DNA of 64,000 nucleotides from Chondrus crispus (lineage: Eukaryota > Rhodophyta > Florideophyceae > Gigartinales > Gigartinaceae). Made by a program: the position numbers and the translations under genes. Below are positions 1 to 8,808 of the stretch, one piece after another (within the stretch, counting starts at the first letter, position 1; each line of letters begins with the position of its first letter). The DNA lies in contig NW_005179024.1 in the NCBI RefSeq assembly GCF_000350225.1, positions 62,001 to 126,000 on the forward strand, written 5' to 3'. The notes beneath the pieces are model-generated. The model made no database searches and was not told the DNA's origin. It was given only the letters and a program-made list of their open reading frames with translations.

Positions 1-90
1 TCCACCCATACTAGAATCAACCTCTAAAAAATCAACAAAAACTTAATCTAGTTCCAGTATGGCTGGCCACCCATACAGCTTTTGTAAATC

Positions 91-414
91 TTGTCGGGCG
101 ACCGCCATTACATGTCATACCAAAGAAACTTGCCTGCGCATGCAGGCCTGCGCGGTATACCTCCATACTATCCACACCTTGCCCTCCAGATTTCGAAGAA
201 ATTCTGGATGTTAACGCATCGCGATCTTTGGAAGAAAGCCTTCCGTAACGTACTCTCCTCACCGCATTACTTCTATGAAGTGGTGATGGGAGACCAGCCC
301 TCATTTTTTGCCGTAGACGTTGACATATCACAACCCATGACTAACAAGGAGGTACCGCTTGTGGAACATCCGATTGATATGCAGGCATGTCGCCAATACC
401 ACGATGAATACTAA
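91..414 (+). pseudogene. fragment resembling an archaeo-eukaryotic primase (AEP/PrimPol)
   Basis: The frame is open from a TTG codon at 91; the first ATG is at 112. About 107 residues can be read, and the stretch FYEVVMGDQPSFFAVDVDIS looks like the first catalytic motif of AEP-type primases, in which a YE(V/I) strand leads into a hydrophobic-D-hydrophobic-D pair that binds metal. The frame stops at 414 and no second catalytic motif (SxH) or third Asp follows in any frame, so this is at most the N-terminal third of such a protein. The window starts just upstream, so earlier sequence is not visible. Assignment rests on one motif and could be chance. Confidence 0.33.
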
Positions 415-637
415 TCAGAGAATTGTTTCTATCCGCTTTGAGTGCATTAACTGGACTGTCGGTTGCCGTGAACGTGTTAGACGCATCATGCTGGTGCGTA
501 AAGAAGAAGTTAAGTGTCCAACGTGTACGGTACGCGTTGCAGGGAAGATTGGATTGTAGTATTGTAGTTGGTTTTAAACGTTTATAATTCAAATGTCCGA
601 GAAATGTGTAATGCAATCCTTTACCAGTCTATTCCAG

Positions 638-805
638 TTATGACATGTCTTCTTCCATGTTTTCCTTAAGGTCCTTCAACTTTACCCTTGCCGTTTCTAT
701 GAGACCAACACACTCCAAGAACGTTTCCAAATGTCTTGAACTATCCTTCGGAAGGAGTAGTCTAATTTCTCCAAGATCATCCAGTTTCTCGTCCACCGAA
801 TCCCA
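638..805 (-). pseudogene. 3' end of an unrecognised minus-strand reading frame
   Basis: Reading leftward from about 805 there is an open frame of roughly 50 codons ending in TAA at 638-640. It is rich in Lys, Glu, Leu and Asp, and the end (LKDLKENMEEDMS) has a coiled-coil-like heptad look. Upstream it runs into a degenerate minisatellite, so any earlier part of the gene is lost or in another exon. I do not recognise the product. It may be a gene relic or chance coding. Confidence 0.22.
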
Positions 806-890
806 CCTAATCTCCTAATCCCACCAAATCTTCTAATCCCACCTAATCTCCTAATCCCACGAATCTCCTAATCCTAGTGACTACCCTACT
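780..890. repeat. degenerate minisatellite (CCTAATCTC-type units)
   Basis: Units of about 17-18 bp built from the words CCCACCTAATC, TCCTAATC and TTCTAATC repeat five to six times with small changes. The tract interrupts the reading frame to its left. Confidence 0.6.
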
Positions 891-968
891 CCTCTAAATC
901 TCCGGAGCACAGCGAATCCCTAAAGTACAAAAACCATCCTACTCCTTACTCCTGAATCCCCTGCCGGC

Positions 969-994
969 CTGTGATCAGTGGCCACTGATCACAG
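969..994. repeat. 26-bp perfect palindrome, member of a dispersed GTGATCAGT family
   Basis: The 26 bases are exactly self-complementary, centred on GG/CC (core TGATCAGTGGCCACTGATCA). The same core returns at 1387, 1609, 1911, 2011 and 2147. It is followed by the words TGCAAAATTT and TTCAGCAATGACGGTGCACC, which are the reverse of sequence flanking the later copies. Confidence 0.75.
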
Positions 995-1152
995 CTCCCA
1001 TCCTGCAAAATTTGCCACCAAATTTTGCAACTTTTATTCAGCAATGACGGTGCACCGGTTGACAAGGATAGTGGGTGTATGGTGAGGAAAACGAAAAACG
1101 TATGCACGATGCTCAGATTTGGAACAAGGAAAGAGGATATAGTCGTACTAAG

Positions 1153-1245
1153 GTGTGTGTGTGCGTTTGTGCGTGTGTGCGTTTGTGCGTTTGTGCGTGT
1201 GTGTGTATGTGTGTGTGTGTATGTGTGTGTTTATATGCGTTAGTG
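1153..1245 (+). repeat. GT-rich microsatellite
   Basis: About 90 bp of imperfect (GT)n with GCGTTTGT and GTATGT interruptions. Open frames across it have Cys/Val/Arg-only translations and are artefacts. It is followed at 1243-1263 by three tandem TGATCAG words. Confidence 0.85.
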
Positions 1246-1386
1246 ATCAGTGATCAGTGATCAGTTTCAAGTGATCGGTCCAAGTGACTGGTGCACTGCA
1301 ATCACAAAGTAGTATGGGTATTGAATTGTGATTATAAATTTTGGTGGGAAATGATATCTAGTGTCGCACGGCAACCCTCCCAGGCA

Positions 1387-1410
1387 TGTGATCAGCAGCA
1401 GCTGATCACA
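1387..1410. repeat. hairpin copy of the GTGATCAG palindrome family
   Basis: Ten-base arms TGTGATCAGC and GCTGATCACA enclose the four bases AGCA. Confidence 0.65.
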
Positions 1411-1608
1411 CGACGCTAACGGAGAGTTAGAACTAATTAAATTATGTAAATATTGCATTTGCGCAGTTTGCAAAAAGTACAGCATGGACACGTATACGTT
1501 TGTCCAAAAATGATGCAAATATGCAGCAGGGTCATGAAGACAAGGGTGTTTCGAGAAGTACGCAAATTTTATACAGCAATGACGATGTCGTACGACACCC
1601 CCTGCCGG

Positions 1609-1636
1609 CCTGTGATCAGTGGCCACTGATCACAGG
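1609..1636. repeat. 28-bp perfect palindrome, inverted unit of the family
   Basis: The same core as at 969 extended by one base on each side (CCTGTG...CACAGG). It lies downstream of ATACAGCAATGACGATGTCG. That is the reverse-complement arrangement of the units at 1911, 2011 and 2147, so this unit is inserted the other way round. Confidence 0.7.
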
Positions 1637-1906
1637 ACGCAGCCCACCTCACAACCGCCTTTTTCAACGTCCACTTCTCTTAGACAAACACGTATTTATA
1701 AGTGCCGACAATTCGTGTCCGCCCCAGTCACTGAAAAAGCGGCGCTCTCGTACGAGAACAACGCACAGTCACGAATACTGCAGAGAAAACGGGTCTACAA
1801 TATAGAGTATAGGGAAGGAAATCCCAAAAAGATTTAGAGATACTTGTTGACATAAAGAGATAGAGAGAAATGGAGATGCAGCCAAAGTGCAAATTTTGAA
1901 ATTTGG

Positions 1907-2205
1907 GAGCTGTGATCAGTTGCCACAGATCGCACGCCAGCGAGGGGTGCCGTCCGTCACCGTCCTTGCTGTAAAATTTGCAATATTTGGGTTGCTAATT
2001 TTGGCGGGAGCTGTGATCAGTTGCCACTGATCGCAAGCCGGCGAGGGGTGCCGTCCGTCACCGTCATTGCTGTAAATTTTGGAAAATTTGGGTTGCATTT
2101 TGCAACCCAAAAAAGGATTGCATTTTTTGTTTTGAAATTTGGGAGCTATGATCAGTCGCCACTGATCACAGGCCGGCGAGGGGTGCCGTCCGTCACTGTC
2201 TCTGA
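1907..2205 (+). repeat. three directly repeated units of the palindrome family
   Basis: Units begin near 1907, 2008 and 2140. Each has GGGAGCTGTGATCAG (or CTATGATCAG), a partly decayed second arm, then GGCGAGGGGTGCCGTCCGTC and a tail such as ATTGCTGTAAATTTTGG. The unit length is about 75-100 bp. No coding sequence lies between 1260 and 2205. Confidence 0.7.
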
Positions 2206-2890
2206 TTTATTATTAACCAAATGGAGTGTTAAGGATCAGACTGGCTGCGGGGACTAGAGAGATGTAGGGACACAGACTTCGAAAGGCGGGGATACCTAAC
2301 GTGCTCTCTTGCAACAAGCCCGCAAAGATAGCAGACCTGAATTTTGTTTGCCATAAAGATACAGTTTATATGTCGCAACTACGGCTATAGAGGCCGGCGC
2401 AGAGCTTATAGTGAGTGCATAAAAGTATGCAGAGCTGTGTGGTAGTACTAAAAACTGTTGAATAAAGACCAGAGTTGTTGTTCCGCACATATAATTATGC
2501 CTGACGTAGCGGATACCCTTCCTTTCGCCCCCACACTTGATAAATTCCACTGTCTGGGAGACTCCCGTGTTGTACTGCTGAGTTTGATGTGCATATGAGA
2601 CACCTATGGTCGTCGCTTTCGGCGCTGTCCGGCTCGCATCAGTGCATAACTAATGCCTTTCGAACGTAGCTTCCAAGCTCAACCAGCGATCTTCTTTCGT
2701 TTCGTTGTTGTATCAACACCCCGTATCCATCTTCTTCGGCTTCGCACTCCTTCACTGCGCAATATCGTGTTGTTTCTTGGCTTTCTTTCTCACGAGCGTC
2801 CAGAATCCGGACTTGAACTACCGCTAGCACCATCCAGAACCTTCTGTCTTCATCATGCCCAGAATCATTGTTCTCATGAAGAGTGAATGT
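2206..2890. other. no gene supported; flank of Ty3 element 1
   Basis: Short open frames occur on both strands but none shows a recognisable motif. The minus strand has a purine-rich stretch (GTGGGGGCGAAAGGAAGGG, near 2515-2535), followed leftward by AT-rich sequence with AATAAA-like words. This could be an old LTR, but I could not find a second copy in the window. Confidence 0.3.
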
Positions 2891-2894
2891 GAGA

Positions 2895-3953
2895 TCAGGA
2901 TCTGCGGTCGAAAATACAGAAAATACGGTACGGCCGTGGTAGCGCGAGGATCGGCGGGGAGATCATCGCCGCCTTCAGGCTTTCGAAAGCCTGAAGCTGA
3001 ACCTCCGTTGGGTTATCGAAATCGTGATCCGAGTTCTTGGGCGTTATATCGGTTAACGGACGGGCAATCTTCGAGAAGCCCTTGACGAAGCGACGATACA
3101 CGTTACACGCCCCGAGGAACGAGCACACCTGCGTCAGCGTCCTCGGGAACGTGAATGTCTTGAAGGCGTCGATTGCCGTATCAGCTACGCTCAACTTACC
3201 TGGGGATATAACGTGCCCCAGGTAATGCACCTTCGGACGGAAGAAGCTGCACTTCTTGAGCTTGAGGGAGATGCCGGCACTCCGCAACAAGCTCAAGACG
3301 GTATCGATATGCCTTGCCTGTTCCGCGTCCGTACGCGAGAACACGATAACGTCATCGAGATAGACGAGGCATATTTGCCAGCGGACTCCGGAGAGTATGA
3401 TATCGAGGGCACGTTGGAAGGTGGTCGGTGCCCCTTTCAATCCAAACGGCATGCGCAAATGGCGGAACGTACCCATATGTGTCGTGAAGGTAGTCTTATC
3501 CCGGTCCTCCGGAGCGACCGGGATCTGCCAATAACCGGAATTTCAGTCCAGCATCGTAAAGACGGCTGCATCTCCTAACGAGTCGATGCAGTCGTCCATA
3601 CGCGGCAGCGGGTACGAATCCGCTGCAGTCTTCGCGTTGAGACGCCGGTAGTCCACGCAGAACCGAAGAGAGCCGTCTTTCTTCGGTACGAGAACCACCG
3701 GGGACGCCCACTCGGTGCTCGCGGGCTCGATAACCCCTGCGTTCAACATCTTGTTGACCTCCTTCGCGACCATTTCGCGCATGGCCGGGCCCCTTCGATA
3801 GGGCATGAAACGAATTGGTTTCGTTCCCGGTTCGAGAGGAATGCAGTGCTCTGTGGCTTGGATCGTTCGGAGCGCACCCCTCCACAGACTCGAGTGCTTA
3901 CGGAGCATTTCGAGCACGTGGCCACGGAGCTTGTCATCGTCGATGTATGACAA
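2895..3953 (-). pseudogene. pol: Ty3 element 1 reverse transcriptase, cut at RNase H
   Basis: Copies element RNA into DNA. Visible RT landmarks in order are EPGTKPIRFMPYRRGP, SPVVLVPKKDGSLRFCVDYRRLN, the dNTP-site SGYW, MPFGL and the catalytic YLDDVIVFS. A single in-frame TGA near 3549-3551 sits between LD and NSGYW, where relatives here have a Cys codon. After the conserved FLGACNVYRRFVKGFSKIARPL and PPILALPR the frame runs into unrelated sequence and stops at 2895, so RNase H is missing. The frame is continuous with the protease upstream except for a TGA at about 3966. Confidence 0.88.
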
Positions 3954-3968
3954 GTCAATCTCTCTTTC

Positions 3969-5273
3969 TCAATCCATCGGTGGATTTTCGGGATCCTTCT
4001 GCTGGGGGGGTACAGTACCCTCCGCCGTCGGTTGGGATATAGGTGACCGTTCGTCCGGGTCAACCCCTTCACTCCCCGCGGTTGCCTTCTCGTCAGAGCT
4101 GGATCGGCCAGCTCCGACCTCTCCGACTTGATCGGTCAAGTCGGTCAGGTGCAACGCGAGCGCGACCCCCTCAGCGACTCGACGTTCGGGCGTGGGGATC
4201 GCGAGGGGGTTGCGCTTCGCGTATCCCACGACGGTGTGCTTCGGAAGCCGCCTCTCCCGTCGCGAGAAGTTCGCGACGATGACTTCGAATGTCTGGTTCG
4301 GCAGGACTTCCGCGACGCCATTCGTCAGCCTCACTCCATGGCGGTGTTGGAGTGAGGGCTTGGGCTCCAGGAACACGAGACCCCTCCCCGCGGTTGTCAC
4401 ACGCACACGGGCTTGCGACATCGCGGGGATGGTAACCCAGCGGGCGATTCGGATCGCCTGCGGGGCCTCCTCGCGTACCTCCGGACGACTCGTTTGGCGA
4501 CCGTGTCGCCTAGTGGAGGAAGTCGGTTCCCCCTTCCCATTGACGATGGCTACCGAGTCACCGTGACGAAGTTCGAGCTTCTGTCCGTCGATGTCGATGC
4601 TGCGTACGTGCGCATCAATGAACGCGGTCTCAAGTAGAACGGGCACAGCGAGTTGTTCGGCCACTACGAAAGGTATGCGGAACGTCGTGTTCCGCAGTCG
4701 GACTGCGAGGCGGACGCCTGCCGTAAGTCGAAGCGGGTTACTGTTCGCGCCAGCCAGGCGTGGTAATGGCGCGTCCCGTATTACGTAGCGGGCCCAGTCG
4801 GGAGGGAGGTCGGCCTTCCTCACCAAGTTGTAGCCCGAGCACTTGTCGACGGCGATCGTGTGGGGCTTAAACGCGTTGCCTTCGGTGGCCACGGAGCCCA
4901 AGACGTTATATATTTTCGACGTCATGAGGCATACGAGGCCATCGACCACCCTGGACGCGACCTTATCGGTGAGGTCGTTCCGCCGGGGCCTTCGACTTCG
5001 GCGTTGGCCCCTCTTGCGTTTCCTTCGGCTCGAGCCGGGGGACGTTCGCGTCTCAGTGACGCCCGTCCAGGTGCTGGAGTCCGTACGAGGCGGACATTTC
5101 GTCGGCGCCCTTGGGCTCACCGGGGTCAGGAGTTCGACCGACTCGTGTCGGTCGGCGTTAACCGCGTCTCGCTCGTTGCGCTTCACTGGGATGTCAGGTG
5201 TCCCTGTGGTGCCTTCTTCCAACATCGGGTCTACGTGGGCCTCGGTGTTGGGTTTCTCCTGCAATGTCGACAT
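3969..5273 (-). pseudogene. Ty3 element 1 aspartic protease region with altered active site
   Basis: About 434 residues. The middle part aligns by eye with the retropepsin regions of elements 2-4: AVDKCSGYNLVRKADLPPDW matches their D(T/S)GAG-N-L/F and LPSGW-like words. Here the triplet D-T-G reads D-K-C, so the catalytic loop is changed while the Asp is kept. The second half (ARWVTIPAMSQARVRVTT ... NGVAEVLPNQTFEVIVANF) is a beta-rich segment also present in elements 2-4 between protease and RT. The N-terminal third is Pro/Arg-rich. Probably an inactive protease. Confidence 0.75.
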
Positions 5274-5385
5274 TGCTGGAGTCCCCGTGCTCGACTCCGA
5301 TAGCGGGAGATGTATTATCCGACAATGCCCCCCGTGTCCTTGGCCAGCACGCGGGGACCGGTCTAGTTCATAGGGAAAAGACGGC

Positions 5386-6576
5386 TCACGCGACCGCGTG
5401 TACGTAACCGTCTTTATCCTTTTTTCGAACTACCGGTGCTATCGGAGCTACCCCCTGGCTATCGACGGCCAGGTCTTCTCCGGGTAGCCGGCCGCGTGGG
5501 TCGGGACTATTCCTCCCCTGCGGCTCGGCAGCCTTGGCAAAGTACTCGGGTACTTCCGAGCCTTGACCTGCGGCGTCCGGTCGTCGCAGGAGATGGGGAA
5601 CGAAGCGAGTCGGCTCTCCTTCGCGACCCTCCGTGGGTAGGAGGTACGGATCCTCTACCCAGTCTTGCAGGTACATTATCGCATTCTGTACCTGTTGGGG
5701 TAACCGAGAACGGTCTCGGTCCCCTCTCCCTCCTTGGTGGGAGTACTTTGTGTCGGCCTGGCGGTAGTCGGGCCGATCCCGACGATCGAGTTCGGTACGA
5801 CGATACCCGCCTCCACGAGGGGCGAAGCGAGCGCCCCCACCCGACCGATTCGGGAAACCTTGACGCGGGGGACGACCCTCGCCGACCGCTTGCCGGAGTA
5901 GATTGCGCCCCCCGGGGCTCGTCTCCATCTGGTAGCGGTAGTTCCTGTACGCCGTGAACATTCGTTGTTCCGGCGACAGGAACGGGCAGGCGTACATGGC
6001 GTGTCCGTACGTACGACATAGCCAGCACACGTACGCGCTGCCGTCCGTTGAGGCGAAGGTCGCCGCGTGACGCGCCTCCTCATCGGTGAGGAGGGGCACG
6101 CCAGGGGCTTCACCTCCGGGATCTCGGTTTGAGATGTCGAGCTCAGCGACCCGGGGGTCCGTACCCCTGGGTGCTCTTGGAGTGGCTGCGAACGCGGTGG
6201 CGTAGCTCGACGTCGTTCCGGTCGACATCGATGAAGGGGGTGGACCCCCTACTGGCCCTGCTCCTTGCGTAATGAGGACAAGGTCGGCCTGCCACTCATC
6301 CTCCCCGACATGGAGGGTAGAGGCAGGCGAACTTGTTGCGGCAGACTTCGTAGTCCTACCAGCCCTCCCTGCCGGTTTCGAATCCGGCAGAGGGAACAGC
6401 GTCGAGCGCGGTAAGTGGTTCCTTCTGCCGTTGCGATACGGCGGATGGTCGGAAGATCGGTCTTCTGGCGGCTCGGCAGCCGCTGCACTGTCTCCGAAAC
6501 TGCGGCACGGATCGCAGGAGCGATTCCCCGCACGAAGTAGTGCGCGAGGGACTGTTCGGAGAACACTGCCGTGCAC
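5386..6576 (-). pseudogene. gag: Ty3 element 1 gag, nucleocapsid part
   Basis: About 396 residues in a frame different from the capsid part at 6249-7472, with overlap, so a frameshift separates them. A canonical CX2CX4HX4C zinc knuckle is visible (CWLCRTYGHAMYAC, near 6000-6045), followed by Arg/Gly-rich sequence typical of RNA-binding nucleocapsid. The last part before 5386 is not conserved in anything I recognise. Confidence 0.7.
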
Positions 6577-7472
6577 CGGAACGCAGCCGTTTCGAGCCGG
6601 TCCGCGAACGTGCTCTCCGTTTCATGAGATTGCTGTCGCGCCGTCGCGACAGCGTCGTACGCTTCACCTAACACGTCGTCGGTTAGGTAGCGTTTCAGGA
6701 ACTGGTTCACGAGTCCCGGCCAACTCACGTCGTCGTGTAGTTGGCCGGCGCGGAGGCCATGCATCGTATAACTCGTATACAGGCGCTCCGCGTCGCGCTC
6801 TAAGAAGTGCGCGAGGACTCTCACGGCAACACCTTCGGTCAGGTGTTGCGAGTTGAAGGTTATCCGAATATCCTTCAAGAACGGTAGGAGCTGGATCGGG
6901 TCCGTACCGTCAAAGCTCTTCATCGTGGGACGGATCCCACGGCAGCGTTGGACGTACTTTGCGATCCGTCCCGCTTCACCCGAGGTGACGAGCCTCGAGG
7001 TGTTATCCAAGCGGTACATACGATAGTCAGCGACGGCCCTGAACTCTTGGATCATCGTATGCACCGGCTCGAGCCCGGGCTCGGCGGGACCTAGCGTGCC
7101 GAAGGAGGTAACCGGTAGCGTACGGACATCTGCCGGACGTGGATGCTCGGCATAACTCGCCGGCGGGTAGCCGCCCCCGCGGGGATCGACGGAGAACATC
7201 GGTTCTCCGGATCCGCGGGCGGCTCCTCCACGGTCCTGTTCGTCCGCGTACGATACGCGGTCCATCTGCCGCCTACTTACGGGGACAGGCGGCAATGCTT
7301 GGGTCTCGGACGCGAGATTCGCGCTCATCGGGGGACGGTTTCCTTCCGCAGTCCGACTGGCGTCGGCGCCAGTCGCACGCCAACCTTCCGGAGCGACGGC
7401 GCTCGGAGGTACGGCACCACAGAGCCCTCTCGTGGGGGCACCGGGCAGCCTTGCGGCCATTGTCCGTTCCAT
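6249..7472 (-). pseudogene. gag: Ty3 element 1 gag, capsid part
   Basis: Structural protein of the virus-like particle. Residues around FDGTDPIQLLPFLKDI and the later region LVNQFLKRYLTDDVLGEAYD have the helical pattern of the Ty3-type capsid (retrotransposon gag) domain; element 2 has the equivalent NFLLRTYATDEVISEAVGDV. The N-terminus is in frame with the ORF ending at 7485 (a TAG separates them). After about 6400 the frame leaves gag sequence because of a one-base shift. Confidence 0.75.
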
Positions 7473-7484
7473 GTCACGAGCACG

Positions 7485-8072
7485 CTATCGTGTAGCGTTA
7501 AGCTCGGCAGAGAGGTGCGCGAACGCACCCAACTGCTCTGCTGACGGGGACGGTCGATCTTCGAGACGTCTCGTCGAGGTCGCCCTCGTGGGGCGACCTT
7601 GCCCGTGCAGTACGGGCTGTGCGAGGCGTGAGTCTTCGACGAGCACCAGTCGCGAGTGTAACTCGTCGACTAGTGCTCGGAGATTCTCCAAGGACTGGCT
7701 GACTCGATCGAACCTCCCTTCACGTAGGGAGCGGAGCTGGTCCATACATCGCGAGTAGACGGCGTCCGTCACGTCTATACGGAGTGAAGTACGGACTTCC
7801 TCGATGTAGTCAGCTATGCGATCGAACATCGCAGCCGCTTGTCCTTCGGGGGACTCGGGCGACGGTTCGCGGTCTCGGAGACCAGCGTCGCCGTCGCTGA
7901 ACGGCGGTGATGGTGCGTGCATAGCGGCCGCCCTCGGATCCGCCGGTTCGGACCGGATCGAGGTGGCGTATTCTTGTCTCATCTCAACGCGTACAGACGC
8001 GGAGGAAAAAGAAAGTCTTCTCGGAAAGATCTCGGGGTCTTCTAGGTCGGGAGACCACTGTAGCATAAACAC
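7485..8072 (-). pseudogene. gag: Ty3 element 1 gag N-terminal region
   Basis: About 195 residues, in frame with the capsid ORF downstream apart from one TAG. Likely start is one of several ATGs between 8072 and 7981. The segment MFDRIADYIEEVRTSLRIDV through LENLRALVDELHSRLVLVED is a predicted coiled coil, probably for Gag assembly. Element 3 has a similarly placed helical ORF. Confidence 0.6.
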
Positions 8073-8439
8073 CCCCAGACGACTGGAGGTGTACGCGCAG
8101 TTCGACCTGTAGACCCCGGATCAGAGAAGGGGTGAAGCGGGCCAACCAGCTACGGAACCGGGCTCGGGCCCGGGTAGCGGTGGTAGAGCGGGAGCGAGCA
8201 GGGACGCGCGCACGCACGAGCGGATCGACGCCTCGACGTCCCGGAGCAGCACTGGGTGACGTACCAGTGCTGACGGGCGGAGGCGGTTCCGTGCTCGCTC
8301 GCGTGCTGGGCGTCCACTCCGGCTCGGCTCCGACTAAACGCGCGCGAAGAGCGAAGGCGACGTTTAGAATAAGCTGGGTGGACTGACCTTGGGGGTCGGT
8401 TGAGGACCAGCCCGTGCTTGTCCCCCTCCGCCGCCGTCG

Positions 8440-8759
8440 GTCCGCTCCATATTTAATATACAAAACACTCTATCATAACACTACAGTACCGAGGTACTGT
8501 AGTGGGCTACTGTAGTGCAGGTCGGCCTGCACTGTAATACTGTCAGCTATGTCGAGGCTGACAGTACACGTATCACCCGTGGTGCGTGCGCGCTTCGTTC
8601 GCACGCTGTACACGTGTGCACGTGTATGCGCATGTCCCTTGTCCCCGTGGTGTACACGTGGACACGCGCGGTGGTACTGTAGAGCTCGACGCTTTACAGT
8701 AGCTGATCTAGTTCTTGATCTAATCTAATTTAAACCCCCAGGCTGGGGGTTATACTACA
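8440..8759 (-). repeat. 5' LTR of Ty3 element 1 (inner edge approximate)
   Basis: The outer edge reads TGTAGTATAACC on the minus strand, matching the start TGTGGTATAAC of the element 3 LTR at 45459. Both LTRs then share GATC-rich sequence and a chain of short hairpins with TACAGTA/TACTGTA words, CACGTGT repeats and CTGTCAG...CTGACAG arms. The inner edge is not certain; a TGG that could begin the primer site is at about 8451-8453. Confidence 0.7.
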
Positions 8760-8808
8760 AAACGCAGTTTGCAGTCACTGCAACAGTGCGTACTTCCAAA
8801 ATGGCTGT

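Larger units (their letters stand above)
2895..8759 (-). mobile_element. Ty3/gypsy element 1, 3'-truncated
   Basis: A minus-strand element reading 5' LTR (about 8440-8759), gag, protease, RT and the start of RNase H. Homology stops near 2905, where RNase H should begin its first catalytic Asp motif; the rest of RNase H, integrase and the 3' LTR are missing. The coding frames carry in-frame stops near 7482 (TAG), 3966 (TGA) and 3549 (TGA) and a frameshift between 6249 and 6576. It is a dead copy. Its outer 5' LTR edge (plus-strand end ACTACA at 8754-8759) abuts the helicase gene. Confidence 0.85.

Noticed and set aside
1025..1260. Open frames with Cys/Val/Arg runs
   Set aside because: They are translations of the GT microsatellite.
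5436..5957. ORFs of over 170 codons on the plus strand over Ty3 element 1
   Set aside because: They are shadows of GC-rich gag sequence; unlike ORFX they overlap conserved coding sequence of the element.
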